Below, piece by piece: positions 23,641 through 34,615 of a DNA stretch of 64,000 bases (the first letter of the stretch is position 1; each line of letters begins with the position of its first letter). The stretch covers positions 1,984,001 through 2,048,000 of the forward strand of contig JAGTJL010000016.1 in assembly GCA_020746875.1 (NCBI GenBank). The letters are read 5' to 3'. The DNA comes from Rhexocercosporidium sp. MPI-PUGE-AT-0058 (taxonomy: Eukaryota; Ascomycota; Leotiomycetes; Helotiales). The position numbers and the translations under genes are program-made. Below the pieces are notes generated by a model, which was not told the origin of the DNA, searched no databases, and saw nothing but the letters and a program-made list of their open reading frames with translations.

Positions 23641-24591
23641 CAGTCTTCCAGGTCTCTCTATGCCGTGATCGTAATCGTAACAAGATCCGATGTAGGTCTA
23701 GGACAACGACCTATCGAAAGAGAGCCTCGGTATCCCCAGCCTTCGAATTCTTTAAAAGGTAAATCAGTCACATTCCGGAACTTAGTCGAGATATCGACCT
23801 CGCCGCGCAACTTGCTCCAAGATTTTCGCAAGCGTCACGAACTCTCGCACAACCGCCGAGAGACCCCCGGCATTTGATACTATCCGGATCGTGATCCCTT
23901 TTTCGTTACAATATTCTTCAACGCAGATAGCCACAACTTTCAGGCGTTCATCCGAAGTAGCTAATAGAAATGCTAAGTTGCTCGCAATCTCCTTCTCTCG
24001 CGAGATACTCAGATAGTGCGTTTAGTCTACCTCAAGGACGGCAAGGTTCTCGCTTGACACCTCAAGGAGCTCATCTAGATTTCGGAAATAGCTAATCGTT
24101 TGCTGCAATTGCAGGCAGGTAATCGCACCTCCCCACATCGCTGCTTCCATAATCCTCTCTTCTCAATGACCTGCATCGTTGCCACGCCAGGACATGGTCA
24201 GGTCATAATAAGTATAATACGGGCGGCTGCGAAAGGCAAGGCAGTTAGAGAGAGGTACAAGGAAGGTCGAAGTAGTCGCAAAGCGTTATTAAAGAGAGGA
24301 GGATAGAGCGATAAGCGGGTGATGTATAACAAAGGCGTGCTAAGTGCTACTCGAATCTCAGTAAACTATAGCAAAGATAATATCAAGGCTCGGAAGAAGC
24401 TGCGAAGTTACCTGAAAGATGAATTACAAGCTTTTGAGTCAAATATCTATTCCCGACACTGGGCTTGAGAGTCTGGAAATGACGAGTTTCAGCTTAGTCA
24501 TCCAGTCGTCGTTGACTGGTGGTTCTAATTAGATTGTCTTTGAATGCTGAGACTCTTGCGATCGAGAAGGTTCTCGAGGTCAGCCAATTGA
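23641..24591. other. Decayed region upstream of the deaminase fossil
   Basis: Coding-like minus-strand segments with many stops (for example VREFVTLAKILEQVARRGR near 23850) are probably the N-terminal part of the same fossil. The decay is too heavy to place ends. Confidence 0.4.
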
Positions 24592-24816
24592 ATGGCAACG
24601 GAGTTGGCTGTTTGGGATACGGTTACTGGGGAGGTTGTGAAGAGGGTACGAGCCGAGGGATCGAAGGTTGAAGGGAAGAGGAAGATTGGGAGTGATGTAA
24701 AGGAGAAAGAGAAGAAGAATGTCATCAGCTGCGTGGCTTGGAAGGAGAATGGGAGAGGAGATCAGTGGTGCTGCGCTGGAACAGATGGCATTGTCATTGT
24801 ATTTGGACCGGCTTGA
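24592..24816 (+). pseudogene. Orphan C-terminal WD40-repeat fragment
   Basis: About 75 codons resemble the last WD40 blades of a beta-propeller: ATELAVWDTVTGEVVKRV, a Lys/Glu-rich insertion (about residues 23-40), then NVISCVAWKENGRGDQWC and CAGTDGIVIVFGPA ending at a stop. Nothing upstream on this strand continues the propeller; the flanking sequence is the deaminase fossil. It is therefore probably a truncated gene copy. I cannot name the parent protein. Confidence 0.5.
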
Positions 24817-25460
24817 GAAGGCTCACGTTTTCGAAGGCAATATCGGCCTTAATACGAAACTCGGTCAGGACCCGACATGGACGAAAGCAGGATGATGATG
24901 CCAATATCATTCGGTTCCAGGATCCCAGAATCGATAAGTGATATCAAATCGACAAAGAATCCTCAAGGCAGTGTGACAGCATAAACTTTATGCCAATGAT
25001 GGACAATACAACTCGCGTCAAGAACCTATTCTGGCAATCTCATCCTCCAGTTTCGTCAACACCCAATATTCAAGCAAAATTCTTCTCGCTGGAAACACAA
25101 CACGCCGCCACATCTCCACAATCCAGCTCGCGTAAAGCTGCAAGTCTATCGAATAATGAAGCTATTCCCATTGTATAAGTCAATGCCCGAAGGATTCCTC
25201 GGTATTTCACAACAGGTGGTTACACACACCTCAACCGTGCATCTTCATGAGGATGTCATTTGAATCACTTCCAATCAATTCCTACCCATGGCAAAAAGAA
25301 AAAGAAGAAGGAAGGGAAGAAAAGGGATCTCATCCAACCAGAGAATGGATAAAACGCCTTGGATAACGCACCTGCAGCCACGTCAGGCGTTCTCCAGGTA
25401 AGGCTGTTGCCCTGTTCCTGGCGTAATCACATGATTAGATGCCTCCGAGTTGCCTCCCAG
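24817..25460. other. Intergenic, no gene seen
   Basis: Short frames only, with no family pattern. It may include the promoter of the C2H2 gene. Confidence 0.45.
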
Positions 25461-26659
25461 ATGCCTCCCAGGTGCATAAGAACCCCGTTCCTTTTGACCT
25501 CGATAGATCTGCACCACAAACATCTCGACCTAAACTTCGGTACAACTACTCTTGATCGCCAGCAACTTCTTTCCCTCTCTGTAAGCGACACCTTTCGGTG
25601 TGCGCGAGGCAGGGAGGTTCAAACCAGACTTGTGTTCGGCGCTTGATTCCTCGTTCTTCAGCCTCGTCACTTCTACTCTATTTTGAGCAAACCAACGTAT
25701 TATCTCTAGCTGGTTGCGGAGACCGGTAAGGTCTCCGCTAGACTGCTATATCGACTCGAGGTGGGGACCATCGATTAGACTATAGCTCTCGCCCAACACC
25801 AGCGTAAGTCCACCGTCGCTTGGTGTAACCTCAGCTAACTGTTAGCTAGACCACCCTCCTCTCCACCTTCTTTCCCGACATTCACCTATCCAGAAGTTCA
25901 GGATCATCTCGACAGCCCGTTCCAATTGGGAGCTTACAATCCTACATTATCCGCTGAATATCCAGAGGACTTCCAAGACTCGCTTGTCAATAAATCCAAC
26001 TCCTGTGGAGATACGGCTTGGGATCAAGAAGAAGAAGAAGAAGAAGAAGAAGAAGAAGAAGAAGAAGAAGAAGAAGAAGAAGAAGAAGAAGAAGAAGAAG
26101 AAGAAGAAAGATCTCGCCTGCGCTATATTCAAGAAGAGACAGATCGTTTGTCCTCTAGTAGTTCGGACTGTCTTTTTATCCTAGACGCCGAATTGCTCGA
26201 GGATACACCGCCAAGTGTGATCCGCGCGCCAACTCCAGCAAAATCGACCCCAGACACCAATATTCCCATCCATCTGCTTCCACAGAATGACGATGTCGGC
26301 TCTTCTTCGCCAGAATCTGTAGGAAGATTTCTTTGCAATACCTGCCACAAGCACTATTCCCACGAATACAAACTCAAGTAAGCAAGACCATCATCTCTCC
26401 CACATCACCACAACAAAACTAACACAACATCAGCCAACATCGACGGACCCACATCCGAGAATTCAAGTGTCCACACACTAGCTGCGAGTTCCACGTGAAA
26501 GGCTTCGGCACAACAACACACCTCCAAAAACATCTCGACAGCTCGGCCCACAGACAATTGCCAGCGCACGCAATCCCATGCCCGTATCCCGGTTGCCAGG
26601 AAACATTCTCTAGGAAGGACAATCTACTACGACATTTTCGGACCAAGCATAGCTTGTAA
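25461..26659 (+). CDS. C2H2 zinc-finger protein with poly-Glu tract (3-4 exons)
   Basis: A probable DNA-binding transcription factor. The secure exons are 25846-26377 and 26434-26659, joined over a 56-bp intron (GTAAGC ... ACTAAC ... ATCAG). Three C2H2 fingers span the last third: CNTCHKHYSHEYKLNQHRRTH (split by the intron), CPHTSCEFHVKGFGTTTHLQKH and CPYPGCQETFSRKDNLLRHF. The secure exons contain no Met, so the start lies upstream. A consistent but tentative model adds exons 25461-25580 and 25779-25803 (ATG at 25461), giving 300 residues. The N-terminal half carries about 27 consecutive Glu encoded by an AAG/GAA microsatellite, then an acidic Ser-rich stretch that could activate transcription. 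Confidence 0.75.
26026..26109. repeat. (AAG)n microsatellite inside the C2H2 coding region
   Basis: About 28 uninterrupted trinucleotide units. In the coding frame they give the poly-Glu tract. Length is likely to vary between strains. Confidence 0.9.
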
Positions 26660-27906
26660 TGGCGTATCAAAATTACTACTCTTGTCTAGATCCCGAAGAG
26701 GAGCTCCAACCTTCGGGATCTGACATGCCTTCTTGGATACCCCAAATATCTCAAAGTTATGTTGAGAACGAAACCTCACCGCGTTCACCTCTACTCGGCG
26801 CATTGAGACCATCATCACCAAGAATCTCTACGCTAGATTGGCCACGCTCAACGCTATCGTACTTACCGCTGTCGTTCACTGATAGCGCCTTCAGCTTGGC
26901 AACACCCTTTTCCTGGCGAAGGCCTCGATGTTATTTCTATCTCCGCCTACGGTGGTCATATCTCCCACCGTATTATCTTCAACATAAACTCTGCACACTA
27001 CCTCCTTCTAGGAACTCCCACCCAATAAGTCACCTCTTGTCGCTTAGCATCATTCCATGGTATTCTGACATTACAAAGGAACAACATCCTGAACTTCCAC
27101 CCCCTTTCCCCTTCCTCCTTGCTGACAAGTCGCGTGGCTGCGAAGCCTCCCGTGATGGTCCCCGAACGCCCTATGGTCCTGCCGCCCTTCGGGGCCTAAC
27201 GATTTGAATTCCCTACACCAAAACGTGTCATGATGTTGCTTGTTTCTCACTCACGTCGGGTTTTATCTTAAAGTGAGACTCGTAAATTTACAAGCAGTCA
27301 TGGTGGTGTGGGGAGAAAGCCACGTCAATTGAGGTGTTGCATATCAATACCTCCAAATCGGCCGGTCTTGGGCCTGGATTAGGAAACGTTGGAGGATTAG
27401 TAAGGAGCTGAAAAGGAAGACTACATATATACAATCTTTTATCAATTCAATTTTCGAAGTCTTTCGATTCCATACTTCTTTAATTGTCGAACGCGCAACG
27501 CGCTGGATTGGCCGAAAGTGCACATCATGCCTCAGTATCAGACGGAAGCTGGAATAAAGCTCATACTATGAACAGAGGGTGTTGGTGAGAGAAACGTAGC
27601 GGGTGGTATGAAGGCTTTTGTAGCGTTGAAAGTTGAACGCGGAAGGTAGGTTCGCTCCAAAGCAGCAGTGAGAGGATACGAACAATATAGAATATTCAGA
27701 TCCCTCCCCCGCCACGAAAAGCTTGATACCCGCACATAGCTGAAGCTGAGACATATTTCCACTTTCGGGCTGTGGCGGGGGCTGGATTTCTTCCTTGGCA
27801 ACACAAATATTGGCGGCGCTTCAGCTCTTCAGCTTTTCAAAGTCTTCCTTCTTTCTCGTTCTCAACATGTCATCCATCAAAATTATGAGTCTTTCTTTCC
27901 ATCAAA
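26660..27906. other. Intergenic between C2H2 gene and Ser-rich protein gene
   Basis: A 182-codon plus-strand frame begins at 26659, overlapping the C2H2 stop, but shows no domain, and low-complexity Pro/Leu/Ser content. I treat it as non-coding 3' sequence. The rest is featureless. Confidence 0.45.
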
Positions 27907-30095
27907 ATGAAAGCCAGTTGTTTGCGTGGAGTCTACCTCTTCCTAGCAGTTTTGAATATCTGCATAATCGTTCCGGCGGCCACGAGCACCCGATCCCTTT
28001 CAAGCTCAACACGCACTCCATTCTCGAGTAAAAGCTCTTCGACATCTTCTCTCCCTCGCGGCTCTTCGTCATCCAAGAAATCCTCGTCTACCCTAAGCAC
28101 AGTCTCAAGAAAGTCAACAAGCAATCTCTCACCATCTACTCTCAGCAAGAAACCCACCTCGACGATTGGGACGTCTAGTAGTAAGACAAGTTCGGTGTCT
28201 AAGTCGAGCTCTTCTTCCAGTAGCACGTCGCGGAAGTCGTCATCCTCTTCTACGTCGTCGTCGAAGTTGTTTACTACGAGCAAGCCGACTTCTACTTCAG
28301 GCAAATCGACTTCTACTTTGAGCTCATGGGGAAAGAGTAGTACTTCCCAGTCTTCTCGTTCGTCGTCAACTACCTCTAGCCAGCGCACGACTAGCAGCAA
28401 GAATTCGGCTTTCGCGAGCTCGTCGCTCGAGTCTACTGGCTCCCGCTCTGTCCAATCGAGCTCTTCCCTTAGGTCTTCGACCAGCAGCAAAACGTCTTCA
28501 AGCTCTCGGAGCAGCTCTTCAAGTGTCAGAACCAGCAGCGCTCTGACATCGGCGACCGTGTCTAGCTCGACGCAAGCGCCTTCCATCACTGTTGTAACTC
28601 CCACTGGGTGCCCGTGGGTATCCACAGGGACACTTATCTGGCAAAATGCTACCTCAGAGACGTCAGCATTTGGTATCTACGGGACCTTCGATCAGTACGG
28701 GTATCCAGCCACTGCAACCCGCCTTGGGATTTGGAACGGATCTCGTATCAGCTCTCAGCCGGATCTGATCATCGATATCACAAATCCTGCGATTGTTACT
28801 GCCTCTTTCACGAAAGACTTGCATAATGTCATATTTGATACCGTCAATAATCAGATGCATGTCAGTAATTGTTCGGTAGAGGCCATTGTGCCGATCCCGG
28901 CTACCATCAAAAAGAGACACCCTACCCCTGAGGCTGCCTATCCAGTCCAAGAGAGACAGGTCTACAGTCCTGCAGGCTCGATCAAAATAACACTCACATA
29001 TGCGACACCTTGTGGGAACCCCGACCAGTGGCAAAATCCAACAATCGACTGCGGGAACGAAACACCGGGACTCTGGCCCAATAAGATGCCCCAAAGCCAA
29101 GTCATCCAGACAGCACCTGGAGTGTATTCATCTACCTGCTTCTTCCCCAACCTCGTAGACGGACGACGAAATTCCCTACTCTGTCAAAACATCTACCCGG
29201 CACTCACATCATTTTGCGATACTTTAGGTATTCCCGAAACCCAGGTAGTCTTACAAGGTATATGCGCCATAATAGCAGCAACACTCGTCTTGGAACTGCT
29301 GGCTGCAATCTGCGAAGCCGCTAATCTGAGTATGGACCTCTACTGCGCGATCCAAAACTCATTCAACGGCGGGCAGTACGGCTCCGGATTCAAAGACGCC
29401 TTATGCGGACCGGACGTCTCTTCCACAGACCTCGGTATCCGCGTCGTCAGCGACTATCCCCACGATACGTGGTACAACCCAGCTCTCGATCTCGGACACC
29501 AGAACTCACAATCCCCGAAAGACATAAATATCGCTGTTCCAAACAAGGTCTCGGCAGGCGCGACATGCACGCCCTGCAAGAACAGCAACCAGCAGTGGCT
29601 CACGCCATGGGTGCAAGTCTACGCCGGCAACCTGTTCCTTCGGAACAATTTCCCCTGCTCCGGCTTCGCGTATTCAGGCTACTTAGGCGATTCCTCGCAG
29701 TACACCTTCGCCTCAGCACAAGCAGAATGCCAGATCATCGCTGAGCAAAATAGTATGCCACCCCTCACCGTAAACTTCACATAGCTGACCATATCTACCT
29801 TCCAGTGGCGAGCGTCTGGTTCGCTGACTCTGAGACGTTTACCAATAATGATGGAAGCCCACCTTCAGGCCCGTTCTTTGGCTGCTGGGTCACGGGGTGC
29901 GATATTACTGCTGGGGATTTCTCGCTTGATTTTAATGCGTTGAATCCCAGTTCGACGTCGTTTGTTGTGGAGGATGTGGTTGCTTTTCAGTGAGTGGATT
30001 CCTTCCTATTTTGTCAAGGCATTGAATGAGATAGAAGAGCGTGGTGCTGATTAATTTGCAGCCGGACTGTGGAATGGGTTAATTGCGTGAGTTGA
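27907..30095 (+). CDS. Secreted Ser-rich surface protein (3 exons)
   Basis: Exons 27907-29752, 29806-29989 and 30062-30095 (introns 53 and 72 bp) encode 687 residues. The N-terminus is a signal peptide (MKASCLRGVYLFLAVLNI...). Residues about 27-220 are almost only Ser, Thr, Lys and Arg (SSSSSTSRKSSSSSTSS), a likely O-glycosylated stalk. The rest is a Cys-containing globular part with a KKRHP...VQERQ segment near residue 340 that looks like a Kex2-type processing site, and C-terminal GYLGDSSQYTFASAQAEC. The introns were chosen because they carry the reading frame past a stop into FADSETFTNNDGSPP and then HRTVEWVNC. The family is common in filamentous ascomycetes but uncharacterised. No GPI signal is seen. 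Cell wall or extracellular location is inferred. Confidence 0.75.
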
Positions 30096-30224
30096 GAGTC
30101 GTGAGATGTTGTTGAGGCAAGTTTGCGGGTTAAGCGAGCCGGTTATTCCAAACAGCTCTGGATGAGACGTGAGCGAATACGATATCTCATGACACTAAAG
30201 GCCAGATGGCACAGCTAGGAAGCC

Positions 30225-30644
30225 TCACCCAATAAAAAGATCTTCCAACCGATTGCTCTCGCTAATATCCATGAATGTTCCGTCCATAACACAAGGAATA
30301 GCACACTCTCCCACGAAAGTACAGTCTCCCTCGCGCTTTCGAATTACATATGGAACGGGACCTCCGCACAAAATATAGATCGAATCACCCACTCGAACTT
30401 CCCCCGGACCGATGCCAAAATAGCCTTTCGATGTAACGAAAAAAGTACGACCACATATAATTGCTCTATCAATAATATCTCTTCGCCTCTCCCTCCATAG
30501 CCAGATGTCAATGCCTACAGAAAGTGGGGCGAGTCTCCCATGGTTTTCTGGATCATAATACTTCAGCCTGTCAGAAAACTTCCCGGCGAAATTGATGTCT
30601 AGATTTCGCGATTCTGCTGCGAGTGCATCCCACCCCTTCATCAT
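30225..30644 (-). pseudogene. HET-protein C-terminal fragment
   Basis: A 139-codon frame matches the C-terminal tail of heterokaryon-incompatibility-type proteins: RTFFVTSKGYFGIGPGEVRVGD, SIYILCGGPVPYVIR, CTFVGECAIPCVMDG. This tail normally follows about 400-500 residues starting with the HET domain. Upstream (30645-31000) is AT-rich and contains no HET domain on this strand, so the gene appears truncated at its 5' end. A short stand-alone product is possible but unsupported. Confidence 0.7.
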
Positions 30645-31479
30645 GTGAGTTAGAAGAAGAGATCATATGGGAGTAAGAGGAGAGGGAAAGAGAGCAATAA
30701 GCTTTCAGATTTCAGCGTTTAAATTTTTACTTAATTTATAAGAGAAACGAGGAGAGACGACAACAGACTACAAAAGAAGACGACGAGGGAGATTACGAGG
30801 GGAGGCGTACGAAGGAGAAAAGTACTTAGAAAAACAAAAGAAGACGAGAAAAGAGAAAAGGGAAAAGGGAAAAGAAGAAAGGGAATATATGAGAATATAT
30901 ATTCTCCCTTAGAATTCTCGAGATTTAATTAAAAAAGGGAGTTTTAACTCTTCTTTATATTCACTTTTGTCTTGCTTTATATATTACTTGCAAAGAAATC
31001 TACTTTTCTTCGGGGTATCAGCCTCTCTCCTTTAATTAGCGTATTATACGCTGTACCTACAGGGGACCTCGAGGAGTGCTTTTCTAGGGTTGTTCTCTAC
31101 GGTTAAACGAACTAGAGGGTATTCGCCGACATCTCTAGACTGGGTTACTTGATGCCCACGTTTTGGATCAGTCATGACCTCCGAAAGCAAGACTCCAATC
31201 ATAACTCTAGAGCAATAATTATATCGTGCCAAGTCTACGGCACTATTCTAGGACGATTAATGTCCCAATCAAGACCAAAATAGGTGGTGTTACGAGGACA
31301 TGATAGGACCACTTATTATCACTGTAATAGGCAGGGGATATCTTGATCGCATTATCTCAAAATGTATGAGGGCTGATGTAAATATATATGAAGGGAAGCG
31401 CAAAAATTTCAATATAGTTCACTAATTCGTAGCTCGCCAAGCATATAACTAATCAGAAGCCTAAACTATGTTGAAGCAC
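30645..31479. other. AT-rich intergenic, possible degraded repeat
   Basis: The strand alternates between purine-rich tracts (about 30720-30900, AGAGAAA-type) and AT-rich sequence. This resembles mutated repeat debris that truncated the HET gene. No coding sequence is supported. Confidence 0.45.
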
Positions 31480-32817
31480 TTATATGCCCTTTGGGTAGTA
31501 ATAATAAGACGGGTTCGAGAGTGTTCCACCTTGCCGCCTGCTCGGATGAGAGTTTAGCCATTCCGGTTGCACGGGGTATTCCCTAGCTACTCGCAAGCTG
31601 AACCATTCTTCTTCTGCTTCTTGAAGATTCTCTGCGCCTTGCATCCCACTTGTTATTGTTGGTGAACTCGAGGCCTGTGAGTAGTTGTCGTGCTCAACCA
31701 TTCCACCTTGAGGGACTTCGGCATGTTGTAGGTAGAAATTGTCCTCATCTACTCCATCTTGAGGCGCACCGGCATACTGTAGATAGTAATTGTCTTCATC
31801 TACTCCACCTTGAGGAGCGTCGTCATACTGTGGATAGTTCACGTTGGTTGCAGTTGCACCTTGCCGTTGCGCCAGTATATCTTCCCAGTACATTTGGTTC
31901 ATTGCACCGGCTTGACCACTCCCCGTGAGAGGTATGTCTGTCTTCTGGCTTTGGTTATTGGATCGATCACGTACCGTACCCTTTCCCAGATACTTTCCCC
32001 CTTCTTGCATTCTTGATGGCAATCCTTCATCCACCACCGTAGCCATATCCTGCAGAAAGACACCGGCGAACCTTTCCAAGCGCCCTGCGAGAGTTATACA
32101 GTTACCACACGCTGGTTTGTACTCCATTTTCTTTGCCACGGCCATTGCCAACGTATGATATGTTCCCTTGTCTAAATCCTTCCACAAGCTCCACTCAGCA
32201 CAATTCCCTAGCGATTGTAACATTACTTCGTTGAAGTCCCCCGCCGCGTGAAAAGTTTTTTTCCGCCGAAGATGGTCCTCCCAAACCTGCTCCTGTGAAC
32301 CCGTAACGCTGAATGCGAATACTGGCGACATCAGCGCGGACCAGCAGGCTGCAACTACAGTTGGGGTTGACACCCCAGTAGTGCCTGCATTTTTTGACAA
32401 GTTTTTTGCCTTGGCAGCCAATTCAATGAGCGCAGCTTTGATATCGTTCATCCTTAGCTGACCACTGGAACTATATTTTGAGCTCATCTTTGCCGCTTGA
32501 GCATCAAAAACATTCGAAATGACTATTGTTGAAGTACGCCCCGGAAGTGTAATAAGGAGTGAATTTTTGAGTCGCCAGTGTTCGCGGGGGTTTTCGCTTG
32601 CTATATGGAGGAACTCTTGCAGATGACGGTCTTCAGCTTGGATGGAGCCGGTAAATGGATGGGGTTTTTGATCCGGAAACGGCTCCTCGTATGCGACATT
32701 CTTGCACGAACAAGTTCTGGCATCGTGAGAGAGAGCGTGATCTAGTATTTCTGACATTTCCCGGTTTTTGGTATCCAAACTCGCTCGGATTCTACCTTTG
32801 CCCTTATTCTTAACCAT
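31480..32817 (-). CDS. Putative deaminase-fold protein (CAE...CxxC) with 17-residue repeats
   Basis: A single exon of 445 residues, with the first ATG at 32817. The middle holds QSLGNCAEWSLWKDL (C206-A-E208) and, about 29 residues later, KPACGNCITLAGRL (C237-xx-C240). This spacing fits the zinc-binding [HC]AE...CxxC signature of the deaminase superfamily, closest in feel to YwqJ-like/nucleic-acid deaminases that also occur in fungi. That assignment is inference from motif spacing. A Cys-rich patch (CSCKN) lies near residue 36. The C-terminal third is low-complexity and contains three copies of a 17-18-residue unit at about 327-378 (ending GVDEDN, GVDEDN, MVEHDN). There is no signal peptide. 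Its neighbours are a HET fragment and decayed repeats, an accessory setting. Confidence 0.65.
   Translation of the reverse strand: MVKNKGKGRIRASLDTKNREMSEILDHALSHDARTCSCKNVAYEEPFPDQKPHPFTGSIQAEDRHLQEFLHIASENPREHWRLKNSLLITLPGRTSTIVISNVFDAQAAKMSSKYSSSGQLRMNDIKAALIELAAKAKNLSKNAGTTGVSTPTVVAACWSALMSPVFAFSVTGSQEQVWEDHLRRKKTFHAAGDFNEVMLQSLGNCAEWSLWKDLDKGTYHTLAMAVAKKMEYKPACGNCITLAGRLERFAGVFLQDMATVVDEGLPSRMQEGGKYLGKGTVRDRSNNQSQKTDIPLTGSGQAGAMNQMYWEDILAQRQGATATNVNYPQYDDAPQGGVDEDNYYLQYAGAPQDGVDEDNFYLQHAEVPQGGMVEHDNYSQASSSPTITSGMQGAENLQEAEEEWFSLRVAREYPVQPEWLNSHPSRRQGGTLSNPSYYYYPKGI
31684..31839. repeat. Three in-frame 51-bp tandem repeats in the deaminase-like gene
   Basis: Repeated units encode [N/Y/F]Y-x-Q-x-x-x-x-P-Q-x-G-x-[VD]-E-[HD]-x-N. 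The first two are 51 bp and the third is 54 bp. They are visible at the DNA level as repeated ATCTACTCCA(C/T)CTTGAGG blocks. Confidence 0.8.
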
Positions 32818-34615
32818 ACTTGTGTAGATTTCCTAATGCTGTTAGAAAAGATCTTCTGGTAAGACAATTGTGGGTCTCAATTACAGATCGTGATTAAGCT
32901 GTTGAATTAGAGATACTCTTGAAGTTCTGCTGGATGGCCGTGATTCTGGAAGGGTGAGATCCAAGGAGCTCTGTGAAAGCAAATAGAGGATTGTTTGGTA
33001 GGTGCCTGACTCAAAGATATATGTAGATTCTCCTGGATATATTATTGGTGCCTAACAGTGCCCAACCAGTCGTGATAGAGGGGTCGTGGTTCAAATGACG
33101 TGTGATGAACGCTTGCGTCAAAAGAATCATTCGGCGCATTTACTGGAATGCCACTTGGTGGGCGTTGCGAGGAAGGGGGGCAGAATCCGACTTCCTGACG
33201 TTAGAAAGGCTGATGGGAAAAGTGTTGGCTTCCCCGCGCTGGCGCACTCTTTCGTCGCGCTTGACTGTGATAAACTTACAAGCTAACGCACCTCCATTCT
33301 TTATAGCTGAAATCGAAGGAGTCTAATTCGGAATACTATAATTCGATTTGAGTTGCTTTAAAATATATCGATTCAGCCTAATAAATATAGAGCAGTTAGT
33401 TATTACTCGGTCGAAACACAGAAATGGACTTTAGGGAGGTTCAGTCTCAGCGCAGATGATATCGGAAGTCAAGAAAAAAGCTTCCAGACATCCAGTTTTA
33501 CATCACGGGGAACGATCATGGGTGGTCTCAGAATCGTCGGTATGCCAGTTTCTCTCTGGCCTCAGCTCCCCTGAGATATGGTTTATGAATTCCTTCACCA
33601 CTTCACGCAATGATAATCCAAGCAACATCTCCACTCTCAGCAGATGCAAATCGACTTCACGGCATCCTTTTGAAGATTCGGGCGGGCATCCTAGCAGGAT
33701 GTTTATCAAACCGCATGACTACGCTGGGATAACGAACGACACCGTTGGCACATTAATCAGAACTGCAAGGAATGGAAGAGATTTGGTAATAGCTGATAAA
33801 ACGTTGAATCTCGGTCAAAATCTGACTTCCAGCGCCATAGAGTTTACAGGACACCCCTTTTCACTTTTCTAAGAGATTCATACATTGCGAGTGATTCGTA
33901 ATAGCAGGCTCTGGCGAAAGGATAGTAGATGTCTTGAGAGGTGCTGTGGAAGCAATTCGAAACGCTCTATAAGCAAAATTTACCAGCATTATTAAGATAG
34001 ATCGTATATTGAGGAGTTCTAAGGGATTGATATACGAATATCAGGACGAATTTCTTTCTTAATGAGAATCATTGGACAAAATTAACTGAGAAGACGGCAC
34101 ATGTAAATATAACTCATCAATGACAAATGAGGATGTCGTCTTGGCTCTCTTCAAGGCCTCAGGTTACAACTTCGTATGACCTAGACGTAGCACCCGCCCG
34201 CCCGCCTGACTTGCCCCTGCTGGATGATGCACCGAATCTCGAGCCGGGTTCCGCTATTGCCCTGCTATTGCCCTTCTATTGGCGCCCGAATTCTTCACTA
34301 ATGCAAGGCGACATTCTACTCCGGGGGGCTTGACCGCATGCGAGTGAGTGCTGGGTGCTGAGATGGGACTGACTGACTTCAGTGAGTGAGCGAGTGACTT
34401 CAACTTCCACCGCTTGCTAGCTTCACTTCTTCTCTACATACAACTCCTCGACCTCAACTCAAAGCTCGATGATTTAAGCAGTAACCTCGACAGAAACCCT
34501 ATCGAACTGCATATGTTTTCGACCTCTAGGACCAGCAGATAGCGCGCAAAGGCAGGAGAGAACACCGGTGGCCAGCAGAATCGTGCCAGAATCGAGGGCA
34601 AGGCGGGGTGGCTGA
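32818..34615. other. Intergenic, no gene seen
   Basis: 1.8 kb upstream of GID2. A 138-codon plus-strand frame (33456-33872) and smaller ones lack domains or splice logic. Sequence from about 34100 is GC-richer and probably holds the GID2 promoter. Confidence 0.5.

Noticed and set aside
26659..27207. 182-codon plus-strand frame after the zinc-finger gene
   Set aside because: It overlaps the C2H2 stop codon by one base, is low-complexity and lacks a promoter-sized gap or domains.
27933..28625. 230-codon Glu/Val/Leu-rich minus-strand frame
   Set aside because: It is the antisense shadow of the Ser-rich repeats of the secreted protein.
33456..33872. 138-codon plus-strand frame upstream of GID2
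   Set aside because: No recognisable domain, and the surrounding sequence has many stops and no exon partners.
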